A stretch of DNA of 6,328 nucleotides from Prevotellaceae bacterium (GTDB lineage Bacteria; Bacteroidota; Bacteroidia; Bacteroidales; Bacteroidaceae): the NCBI GenBank assembly GCA_031262265.1, contig JAISIB010000121.1, positions 1 through 6,328 of the forward strand, written 5' to 3'. The position numbers and the translations under genes are program-made. The notes below the pieces were generated by a model. The model was not told the DNA's origin. It saw nothing but the letters and a program-made list of their open reading frames with translations, and did not search any database. Of the stretch, positions 1 to 4,976 are shown in pieces. How positions within the stretch are numbered: the first letter of the stretch is position 1; each line of letters opens with the position of its first letter.

Positions 1-1
1 G

Positions 2-529
2 TTTGCCGGCGAATCGCAGGCAAGAATGCGTTATACTTACTTTGCGAGTGTTGCAAAGAAAGAAGGTTATGAACAGATTGCTGACATCTTTACGGAGACT
101 GCCAATCAGGAAAAAGAACATGCGGAACGTATGTTTAAGTTTTTGGAAGGCGGAATGTTGGAGATCACGGCTACATATCCTGCCGGCGTCATAGGGACGA
201 CTGCCGAGAACCTGATTGCTGCTGCTGCCGGAGAACATGAAGAATGGGCGATGGATTATCCGAAATTTGCCGACATAGCTGAGGAAGAAGGCTTCCCCGC
301 TATTGCAACGATGTATCGTAAGATTGTTGTGGCCGAAAAGGGTCATGAAGAAAGATACCTCGCTTTGTTGAAAAACATACAAGAGGGTAAAGTTTTCAAG
401 AAAGACAAGGAAATTATATGGCAATGTCGCAACTGCGGTTACATTCATGTGGGAAGCGAAGCACCCGAAAAGTGTCCTGCTTGTTTGCACGCGCAAGCTT
501 ACTTCGAAGTCAAGAAAGAGAATTGGTAA
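2..529 (+). CDS. rbr: Rubrerythrin, 5' end cut off by the window edge
   Basis: Non-haem diiron peroxidase of the cytoplasm. It reduces hydrogen peroxide with electrons from rubredoxin or a similar carrier and is typical of anaerobes and microaerophiles. The frame is open from base 2 (FAGESQAR...), so the ATG at 26 is internal and roughly the first 15 residues are missing; 175 residues are visible. The ferritin-like four-helix domain shows the expected diiron ligands: Glu in GESQAR, the EKEH pair (ExxH), the GEHEEW segment (two Glu three apart), and EKGH before EERY. A C-terminal rubredoxin-like domain carries two knuckles, CRNC and CPAC, 12 residues apart, for the mononuclear iron. The protein ends in TAA at 527-529, shortly before a strong terminator. 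Its promoter lies outside the window. Family assignment is very secure; the peroxidase role is known for the family. Confidence 0.95.
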   Translation, partial: FAGESQARMRYTYFASVAKKEGYEQIADIFTETANQEKEHAERMFKFLEGGMLEITATYPAGVIGTTAENLIAAAAGEHEEWAMDYPKFADIAEEEGFPAIATMYRKIVVAEKGHEERYLALLKNIQEGKVFKKDKEIIWQCRNCGYIHVGSEAPEKCPACLHAQAYFEVKKENW

Positions 530-557
530 TCTTCGTCGGAGCTGCGGCTTTATCCAT

Positions 558-593
558 AAAAAAAGATGCGTCATTATTGGCGCATCTTTTTTT
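558..593. terminator. Bidirectional intrinsic terminator between rbr and trpS
   Basis: A perfect 13-bp inverted repeat has arms 558-570 and 581-593: an A7 run, GATGCG, then CGCATC and a T7 run. The inner bases TCA/TGG extend the stem with one G-U pair, leaving a TTAT tetraloop at 574-577. Because the hairpin is flanked by A7 and T7, it offers a U-tract on both strands. It lies 28 nt after the rbr stop and 16 nt beyond the trpS stop, so it can end both convergent transcripts. Confidence 0.92.
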
Positions 594-609
594 GTTCGTG
601 AAAGATCGG

Positions 610-1599
610 CTATTCCGGACGGAATCCGATGATTTCGCGCACTTCCCGAAGAGTCTTTGCGGCACTTTCGTGAGCTTTCTCTGCGCCGTGGCGAGCTATC
701 TTATCCAATAGAACAGTATCTGACATAAATTCTTTGATTTTCTCGCGAATCGGCGCAATCAAGTTCGTGAGATCTTCGGCTATCTGTTTTTTTAAGTCTC
801 CGTAGCGAATGCTCCCGTCGTTCCACTTCTCATCAAAATATTCGTAGGTATCTCGCGAAGAAGCGATGTCAAGGAACGTAAAAAGGTTTTGTATGACTTC
901 GGGCTTCGGTTGATTTTGTCCCGTCGGGCCGGAATCGGTGACAGCTCTCATTACTTTTTTTCGGATGCTCGCTTCTTCTTCAAACAAATAAATGCAGTTT
1001 CCATCCGACTTACCCATCTTCCCGCTACCATCCAGTCCGGGAACTTTCAAAGCTTTGTCGCCAAAACTAAATGAAGCCGGCTCGGGAAAACATTCTACTC
1101 CGTAAATCGTATTAAAGCGGCGCGCATAGACACGTGCCTTTTCCATATTTTGTTCTTGGTCTTTCCCGACGGGAACTTTGACGGCTTTGTGAATCAAAAT
1201 ATCGGCGGCCATGAGCGTCGGATAGGTCAATAATCCGGCATTGACGTTGTTTGGCTGTTGACGCACCTTATCTTTGAATGTAGTGACCCGCTCCAATTCA
1301 CCCAGATAGGCGTTCATGTTCAGATAAAGGTATAGTTCGAGCACTTCCTTTACGTCGCTTTGTATGTAGATAGTCGCTTTTTCGGGCGAGATACCGCAAG
1401 CCAGATACTCAGCCAGTATGGTACGCGTACTACGAATGATGTCCTCAGGTTTAGGACGGGTGGTCAGCGAATGCCAATCGGCGATAAAGAAAAGACAATT
1501 GTACTCATGCTGCATCTGCACAAAGCTTTTCACAGCACCAAAGTAATTACCTAAATGTAGGTTGCCTGTCGGACGAATGCCGCTTACTACTGTTTCCAT
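610..1599 (-). CDS. trpS: Tryptophanyl-tRNA synthetase
   Basis: Class I aminoacyl-tRNA synthetase that activates tryptophan with ATP and charges tRNA-Trp in the cytoplasm; 329 residues, the usual bacterial length. The Rossmann catalytic core begins with SGIRPTGNLHLGNYFGA, where HLGN (residues 15-18) is the HIGH-like signature. ADWHSLTT follows near residue 40, and YPTLMAADILIHKA at 126-139 contains the Asp (133) expected to contact the indole nitrogen. VPVGKDQEQN is at 142-151, and KMGKS at 194-198 is the KMSKS loop. The C-terminal helical part would bind the anticodon. The frame stays open ten codons upstream to 1629, but those residues do not resemble the family and the promoter -7 element lies in that stretch, so the ATG at 1599 is chosen. 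No clear Shine-Dalgarno precedes it, as is common in Bacteroidetes. It is transcribed separately from tatC upstream, although read-through is possible. Confidence 0.96.
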   Translation of the reverse strand: METVVSGIRPTGNLHLGNYFGAVKSFVQMQHEYNCLFFIADWHSLTTRPKPEDIIRSTRTILAEYLACGISPEKATIYIQSDVKEVLELYLYLNMNAYLGELERVTTFKDKVRQQPNNVNAGLLTYPTLMAADILIHKAVKVPVGKDQEQNMEKARVYARRFNTIYGVECFPEPASFSFGDKALKVPGLDGSGKMGKSDGNCIYLFEEEASIRKKVMRAVTDSGPTGQNQPKPEVIQNLFTFLDIASSRDTYEYFDEKWNDGSIRYGDLKKQIAEDLTNLIAPIREKIKEFMSDTVLLDKIARHGAEKAHESAAKTLREVREIIGFRPE

Positions 1600-1626
1600 A
1601 ATAATGGTGTTATATGAATTCGGCCG

Positions 1627-1634
1627 CAAAAGTA
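1627..1634 (-). promoter_or_regulatory. trpS promoter, Bacteroidetes -7 element
   Basis: On the minus strand the 45-nt tatC-trpS gap reads TACTTTTG, an exact match to the Bacteroidetes consensus TAnnTTTG. It predicts a start site near 1620-1623 and a leader of about 22 nt. No good -33 TTTG is present; the nearest candidate, GTTG at 1659-1662, sits 24 nt upstream, slightly far and inside the end of tatC. Confidence 0.65.
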
Positions 1635-1644
1635 GTAAATAATA

Positions 1645-2463
1645 CTACTTCTCGGCCACAACCTCTTCGGTTTCCTGCTTTTTAACCATGAGAATACTTA
1701 ATTCGTAAAGCAGGTAAAGTGGGATGGAGACGGCCGTCAGTGTAAACGGGTCGCCGGTCGGTGTAATTATCGCAGCTACTGCTACGATTATAATAAGGGC
1801 GTGGCGACGATATTTGCGTAGGAACGTACGATTGACGATGCCCATGAGCGACAAGAGCCACGTGACTAACGGAAGCTCGAATGCGATACCCATGCTCAGT
1901 ATCAGCATCATGAAATTATCAATGTAAGAATTCAGAGAGATCTCGTTGGTAATGGCAACACTCAGGTCGTAAGTGGTCAGGAAACGAAGCGTTAGCGGAA
2001 AAATGACGAAGTAACCGACCGCCACGCCGATAAAAAACATACCCGTGCCCAGAAATAATGCTTTGCGGATGCCTTGTTTTTCGTATTCGTAGAGAGCCGG
2101 AGAGATGAAGACCCAAATCTGGGACAAGAGGAAAGGCACCGAGATCACTACCGCTAACCAAAGAGATGTGGAGATATGGATGAAAAAAGGCGCGGCTAAA
2201 TTGATATTGATCAATTTGACGTGAAACTCTTGCGTAAAGAAGCCGTCATCCAAATGAAGGTGAGCCGCCAGCCATTTAAGACCGTCATACGTAATAAAAT
2301 CATCGTTGCAAGGAGCCAGAATAACGTGGTCGAACAGATAAGGCATAGCTATAAAAAACCCGATGGCCAATATTAGCCACACACCTACGAGGCGGAATAA
2401 AATCTTTCGCACTTCGTCAAGGTGTTCCCAGAATGATAGCTCATCGGGAGACTTGCCGCTCAT
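1645..2463 (-). CDS. tatC: Sec-independent protein translocase TatC
   Basis: Polytopic inner-membrane core of the twin-arginine translocase. It recognises the RR signal peptide of folded substrates and recruits TatA. From the ATG the protein has 272 residues with about six membrane segments. Seen: the cytoplasmic N-terminal motif SFWEHLDEVRK, the first periplasmic loop lengthened by roughly 30 residues (around APCNDDFITY to FHVKL), the signature PFLLSQIWVFISPALYEYEK (about 110-129), AFELPL with the conserved membrane Glu, and ITPTGDPFT before the last helices. The C-terminus is short and charged. A GTG three bases upstream (2464-2466) is in frame and could also start; AGGAGG at 2473-2478 ends 9 nt before the ATG or 6 nt before the GTG, so the sequence does not decide between them. 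It is co-transcribed with tatA and probably translationally coupled to it. Confidence 0.96.
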   Translation of the reverse strand: MSGKSPDELSFWEHLDEVRKILFRLVGVWLILAIGFFIAMPYLFDHVILAPCNDDFITYDGLKWLAAHLHLDDGFFTQEFHVKLININLAAPFFIHISTSLWLAVVISVPFLLSQIWVFISPALYEYEKQGIRKALFLGTGMFFIGVAVGYFVIFPLTLRFLTTYDLSVAITNEISLNSYIDNFMMLILSMGIAFELPLVTWLLSLMGIVNRTFLRKYRRHALIIIVAVAAIITPTGDPFTLTAVSIPLYLLYELSILMVKKQETEEVVAEK

Positions 2464-2472
2464 CACAGAATA

Positions 2473-2478
2473 CCTCCT
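2473..2478 (-). promoter_or_regulatory. Strong tatC Shine-Dalgarno overlapping the tatA stop
   Basis: The minus strand reads TTAGGAGGTATTCTGTGATG. The tatA stop codon TAG (2477-2479) shares two bases with AGGAGG, so a ribosome ending tatA sits on the tatC initiation site. A full AGGAGG is unusual for Bacteroidetes, whose genes mostly lack such a sequence. Confidence 0.8.
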
Positions 2479-2701
2479 AATTGACGCTTGGTTTGGAAGT
2501 CGTGTCGGTATCTATTTCGTCCTTTGCCTTGTTGATTTCCTCTTTTGCCTCGGTGATGCCGTCTTTGAAACTTTTAACGCCTTTGCCCAAACCTTTCATT
2601 AGCTCGGGAATTTTCTTCCCGCCAAAGAATAGTAAGATAAGCAATGCCAGAATAATAAATTCAGCTCCACTTGGAAGAGAGAATAAGAAAATGTGTGCCA
2701 T
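2477..2701 (-). CDS. tatA: Twin-arginine translocase subunit TatA/E
   Basis: Single-span membrane protein that oligomerises at TatC to form the transient path for folded proteins. The 74 residues show a short N-terminus, one hydrophobic helix (about 12-26, EFIILALLILLFF), the FG hinge in FFGGKKIPEL, and then an amphipathic helix (about 30-48, GLGKGVKSFKDG). A highly charged acidic-lysine tail ends in TSKPSVN. Size and the KKIPEL motif fit TatA/E better than the longer TatB. No separate tatB is beside it; in many bacteria with only TatA and TatC, one TatA does both jobs, which is inferred here. The ATG at 2701 is the only sensible start, 29 nt after a TAnnTTTG promoter element. tatC follows with its ribosome site overlapping this stop codon. 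Confidence 0.94.
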   Translation of the reverse strand: MAHIFLFSLPSGAEFIILALLILLFFGGKKIPELMKGLGKGVKSFKDGITEAKEEINKAKDEIDTDTTSKPSVN

Positions 2702-2729
2702 ATTCGTTTTCCATTAATTAAATGATGCG

Positions 2730-2761
2730 CAAAACTATTTAAAAAACTTGGCTTAACCAAT
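2730..2761 (-). promoter_or_regulatory. tatAC promoter (-7 and -33 elements)
   Basis: The minus strand carries TAGTTTTG (2730-2737), an exact TAnnTTTG. A near-consensus -33 element, ATTG/TTGG at 2757-2761, lies 19-20 nt upstream, the spacing expected for Bacteroidetes sigma-ABfr. The start site would be near 2724, giving a leader of about 22 nt. The -33 region overlaps the weak hairpin after queF. Confidence 0.68.
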
Positions 2762-2765
2762 TTTT
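2741..2765 (-). terminator. Possible weak terminator after queF
   Basis: On the minus strand, 16 nt past the queF stop, TTGG-TTAAG-CCAA forms a short stem. It is flanked by A5 before and G plus T6 after, so the A and T runs extend it past one mismatch. The stem has only two G-C pairs, so termination may be partial and some queF transcripts could read into tatAC. It overlaps the -33 element of the tatA promoter. Confidence 0.35.
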
Positions 2766-2780
2766 ATGCCTCTTTTTTGT

Positions 2781-3233
2781 TTATTCGTGTGTCAACAACC
2801 GACGAGCGGCCATTTCTTCGTATTTTGTATGGGGCTTTCCGTAATTGGCGAACGGATGAATGGATATGCCGCCGCGCGGTAAGAATATTCCCGTGACTTC
2901 AATGTAGCGCGGATCCATCAATCGAATCAAATCTTTCAGGATGATATTGACCGTGTCCTCGTGAAACGCTCCGTGATTGCGGAAACTGAAAAGATAGAGC
3001 TTCAAACTTTTGCTTTCCACCATTCGTGTGTCGGGGATATAGCCGATGCGTATCTCCGCAAAGTCCGGTTGTCCGGTAATGGGGCACAAACATGTAAATT
3101 CGGGGCAATTGAATCGCACCCAATAGTCGTTTTCGCGGTGTTTGTTCTCGAAAGTTTCCAATACTTCGGGAGCATATTCTTGTTTGTACGTTGTTTGGTG
3201 ACCTAACGAGGTCAGTGGTTCGTTTTTACTCAT
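2781..3233 (-). CDS. queF: NADPH-dependent 7-cyano-7-deazaguanine (preQ0) reductase
   Basis: Cytoplasmic enzyme of the tunnelling-fold family. It reduces the nitrile of preQ0 to the aminomethyl group of preQ1 with two NADPH, a committed step toward queuosine at the wobble position of GUN tRNAs. At 150 residues it is the short unimodular type (YkvM-like), not the fused two-domain E. coli type. Seen: FTCLCPITGQPDF with the nucleophilic Cys50 that forms the thioimide and Asp57 as the proton donor; the QueF signature ESKSLKLY at 73-80 for NADPH; and FHED with His91 and Glu92 in the substrate pocket. It does not look like a GTP cyclohydrolase I (FolE), its structural relative, because the ESKSLKLY motif is present. 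The ATG at 3233 is one base after the stop codon of the transporter gene, so the two are almost certainly one operon with coupled translation. Confidence 0.96.
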   Translation of the reverse strand: MSKNEPLTSLGHQTTYKQEYAPEVLETFENKHRENDYWVRFNCPEFTCLCPITGQPDFAEIRIGYIPDTRMVESKSLKLYLFSFRNHGAFHEDTVNIILKDLIRLMDPRYIEVTGIFLPRGGISIHPFANYGKPHTKYEEMAARRLLTHE

Positions 3234-3234
3234 G

Positions 3235-3912
3235 CTATAAATCTTTTATCTTCCATATATTATAAGATATACGTTCGTCGTACACGTCGCCTTCGACCTT
3301 CTTAATAGATTTGACTACGCGAATCGTAATAGGAAGTATGATCACTTCATAGGCAGACTTCAATATAATCTGTACGACCATCAAACGGAGCAGTTCCGGC
3401 ACGCTCATCGTGCCGCCGAACGCCAATGGGAAAAATATCAAGGAATCTGCCGTTTCGCCTGCCAGTGTGGAAACAATCGCACGCAGTGAGAAATGCTTGC
3501 CGCCGCTGGCCACTTTCATCCGACTCATGACGTATGCATTTAAAAACGAGCCGACGAGGAATGCCGCTAAGCTGGCAGCCGTGATACGCGGAGCCATACC
3601 GAACACGAAGTTGAATCCGGCGGCACCTTCCCAGTAGGAAGCGGCAGGTAGCCACACGGCCATTTGTCCGATGGACACGACGAAGAAATTCATGGCAAAG
3701 CCTGTCCAAATAACTAACCTCGCTTTTCTAAATCCCCATACTTCTACTAAACAGTCGTTAATAATGTAAGAGATCGGAAATACGAGCAAACCGGCCGTCA
3801 TCGTAAGGCCGAAAATGTCCAGCACTTTGGTTTCTAAAAGATTGGATGTGATTAGGCATACATTGAACAGGATGCCTAACAGCATGAAAGGGAGAGATAC
3901 TTTTTGTGTCAT
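3235..3912 (-). CDS. yhhQ: Queuosine precursor transporter, YhhQ/DUF165 (QPTR) family
   Basis: Inner-membrane protein of 225 residues with about six hydrophobic segments, of the family shown in E. coli to take up preQ0 and preQ1. Family features seen in order: SNLLETKV (23-30), FPISYIINDCLVEVWG followed by FRKAR (45-65) with the Asp/Glu of the ND.L.E..G motif, RITAASLAAFLVGSFLNAYV (109-128), LRAIVSTLAGETADSLIFFP (143-162) with the conserved Arg and Asp, and KSAYEVIILPITIRVV near the end. The frame runs open to 4134, but that 74-residue extension would be read through the promoter and the leader pseudoknot and is basic and unlike the family, so the ATG at 3912 (MTQKVSLPF) is chosen. queF starts one base after its stop. 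Together they suggest salvage of preQ0 with reduction to preQ1. The exact substrate is inferred. Confidence 0.92.
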   Translation of the reverse strand: MTQKVSLPFMLLGILFNVCLITSNLLETKVLDIFGLTMTAGLLVFPISYIINDCLVEVWGFRKARLVIWTGFAMNFFVVSIGQMAVWLPAASYWEGAAGFNFVFGMAPRITAASLAAFLVGSFLNAYVMSRMKVASGGKHFSLRAIVSTLAGETADSLIFFPLAFGGTMSVPELLRLMVVQIILKSAYEVIILPITIRVVKSIKKVEGDVYDERISYNIWKIKDL

Positions 3913-3916
3913 ATTT

Positions 3917-3945
3917 CTTGTTTTTAACGTGGTTACAAGCACACG
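3917..3945 (-). ncRNA. Candidate preQ1-I riboswitch in the yhhQ-queF leader
   Basis: Read 5'->3' on the minus strand, the leader can form an H-type pseudoknot. P1 is CGUG (3945-3942) with CACG (3931-3928), 4 bp. A single U (3941) follows. P2 pairs CUUG (3939-3936), inside the P1 loop, with CAAG (3920-3917), 4 bp. The loop residues UAAC (3935-3932) end in the C that pairs with preQ1 in known aptamers. The linker UUAAAAA (3927-3921) between P1 and the P2 3' strand is A-rich, as the family requires. Against the T. tengcongensis aptamer (recalled from memory), GUAACC, the loop U, the G-C closing pair of P2 and the tail AAACAAG all line up; P1 is one pair shorter and the linker two bases shorter. 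P2 ends 4 nt before the ATG, so binding should hide the initiation region. Genomic context (transporter plus queF) fits. No search or probing could be done. Confidence 0.68.
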
Positions 3946-3962
3946 GATGCTTAATGCAGCGA

Positions 3963-3970
3963 CAAAAGTA
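3963..3970 (-). promoter_or_regulatory. yhhQ-queF promoter, Bacteroidetes -7 element
   Basis: The minus strand reads TACTTTTG, an exact TAnnTTTG, predicting a start near 3957 and a leader of about 45 nt that just contains the pseudoknot. No TTTG lies at the -33 position (about 3990-3994), where GCAT is found; that position is touched by the end of the inverted repeat at 3993-4016. Confidence 0.66.
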
Positions 3971-3992
3971 CGGTTTTTCCTTGATATAAGAT

Positions 3993-4016
3993 GCTTTGAT
4001 AAATGAATATCAAAGC
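3993..4016. repeat. Perfect 9-bp inverted repeat upstream of yhhQ
   Basis: GCTTTGATA (3993-4001) and TATCAAAGC (4008-4016) are exact reverse complements around the 6-nt spacer AATGAA. It lies between the stop of the coiled-coil gene (4038) and the yhhQ promoter, centred roughly 46 bp upstream of the predicted start site. It could be an operator for a dimeric regulator, or a hairpin ending the upstream transcript; the following minus-strand sequence (ATCTTATATC) is not a good U-tract, so neither role is secure. Confidence 0.5.
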
Positions 4017-4037
4017 GCGAAAATAAGCGGAGCGGCT

Positions 4038-4910
4038 TTATTGCAATTCGAACGTCTGAGTCCCTATCAAATTGCCGTCTGCGAATATATCTACGCGATA
4101 GCGGCCGGCATAGAGGTACTCTTCGACTTGCCAATAGACGGTAGCGGATTGCTCTTCACCCGTATATTCGATATATTTCTTAATGGAGTATGACAGTTGG
4201 CGATTCTCGTAGGCGAACGTGTCGCTTGCGTCTTTTGTCAACACATCGTTGTCCGGCTTCATAATGCGGATGTAAAGCGTTTTTTCGCCGGTGGTAGCCG
4301 TAATATTCTTAGTGATGGTGAAACTAATGTCCAGCTTGGTGACGTCTTTTACCTTTTTGGCGGTGCGATTGCGCTTATTTTTCGGTACGACGGCAACGTT
4401 TGTGGCATCCAGCTGCGCAGCAAGTGTCACTTGCTTAGTGAGTTGTTCTTTTTGTTGGGCGAGATTGTCTATCTGTCGGGAGGCTGCGTTGTATTTGCGC
4501 GTCACTTCTACGATTTGCTTCTGCTGCTTCTCGGTCAATTGGTTGAGGGAATCTACCTGAGCTACGTAGGTCATCAGCACTTTGCGGAGAGTTGCTACCT
4601 CTTTCTTCAAGCGGGTGATTTCAGCCGCGTTGGTGCTTTTGACGGTGCGCAGTTCTTCTAACAAGCGTTGCACTTTTGTTTTTTCCCGTTCCAGCAGTAC
4701 GGACAACGAGTCATTACGAATAGTCATTTGCAATTCGTCATATTGGCGCGCGAATCCGTTGTATTCGTTTTCCAATTCTTCCTTTTCCAACTGAAACAGT
4801 TCGATCAGTTCGGCCGAATGCTTCTTCTCGCTCAGCAGCAGGTATGTTACTACGCCGATAGCGAGTGCTAAGAGAACGATCAGCCCGATGATTAGATTTT
4901 TTCTCTGCAT
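4038..4910 (-). CDS. Membrane-anchored coiled-coil protein with a C-terminal beta-rich domain
   Basis: I do not recognise a named family. The 290 residues begin with a short basic N-terminus (MQRKN), then one hydrophobic helix (about 6-26, LIIGLIVLLALAIGVVTYLLL). This suits a signal anchor with the rest outside the cytoplasmic membrane, that is, in the periplasm. Residues about 30-165 are a long heptad-like coiled coil rich in Glu, Gln, Lys and Leu, with several possible breaks. A basic linker follows (PKNKRNRTAKKVKD, about 176-189). The last 100 residues lack heptads and alternate in a beta pattern, ending with YAGRYRVDIFADGNLIGTQTF, which looks like an Ig-like or transthyretin-like sandwich edge. 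The frame extends ten codons to an ATG at 4940, but that start lies inside the mdh terminator, so 4910 is preferred. No promoter of its own is clear. A structural or scaffold role is only a guess. Confidence 0.8.
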   Translation of the reverse strand: MQRKNLIIGLIVLLALAIGVVTYLLLSEKKHSAELIELFQLEKEELENEYNGFARQYDELQMTIRNDSLSVLLEREKTKVQRLLEELRTVKSTNAAEITRLKKEVATLRKVLMTYVAQVDSLNQLTEKQQKQIVEVTRKYNAASRQIDNLAQQKEQLTKQVTLAAQLDATNVAVVPKNKRNRTAKKVKDVTKLDISFTITKNITATTGEKTLYIRIMKPDNDVLTKDASDTFAYENRQLSYSIKKYIEYTGEEQSATVYWQVEEYLYAGRYRVDIFADGNLIGTQTFELQ

Positions 4911-4920
4911 AGACAATATG

Positions 4921-4963
4921 AAAAAGCCGCAGAAGTACATGAGCGTATCATAACTTCTGCGGC
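4921..4963 (-). terminator. Intrinsic terminator of mdh, in the leader of the next gene
   Basis: On the minus strand GCCGCAGAAGT (4963-4953) and ACTTCTGCGGC (4936-4926) form a perfect 11-bp stem, followed at once by T5 (4925-4921). Inside the 16-nt loop, ATGA and TCAT can pair again. It starts 13 nt after the mdh stop. The coiled-coil gene starts only 15 nt after the hairpin (10 nt after the T-run), so its message must come from read-through or from a promoter hidden in or near the hairpin. Confidence 0.88.
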
Positions 4964-4976
4964 CGGTGATTCTTGT

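Noticed and set aside
418..711. 97-codon open frame on the + strand crossing the rbr-trpS gap
   Set aside because: It overlaps the rubredoxin domain of rbr, the terminator and the 3' end of trpS; no recognisable product.
1600..1629. Ten-codon N-terminal extension of trpS
   Set aside because: The stretch contains the likely transcription start and the end of the -7 element; the family begins close to METVVSGIRPTG.
4021..4040. AAGC/GCTT imperfect palindrome at the end of the coiled-coil gene as its terminator
   Set aside because: Only four reliable pairs and no proper U-tract; too weak to annotate.
3913..4134. N-terminal extension of the transporter up to 4134
   Set aside because: The 74 extra residues are basic and unlike the family, and the DNA holds the promoter element, the inverted repeat and the leader pseudoknot. 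MTQKVSLPF at 3912 is the natural start.
4197..4661. 154-codon open frame on the + strand
   Set aside because: It is a shadow antisense to the coiled-coil gene; it has odd composition (Cys- and Leu-rich) and no recognisable domain.
4911..4940. Upstream ATG at 4940 for the coiled-coil gene
   Set aside because: It lies in the loop of the mdh terminator, so the start would be buried in the hairpin; the ATG at 4910 directly precedes a normal signal anchor.
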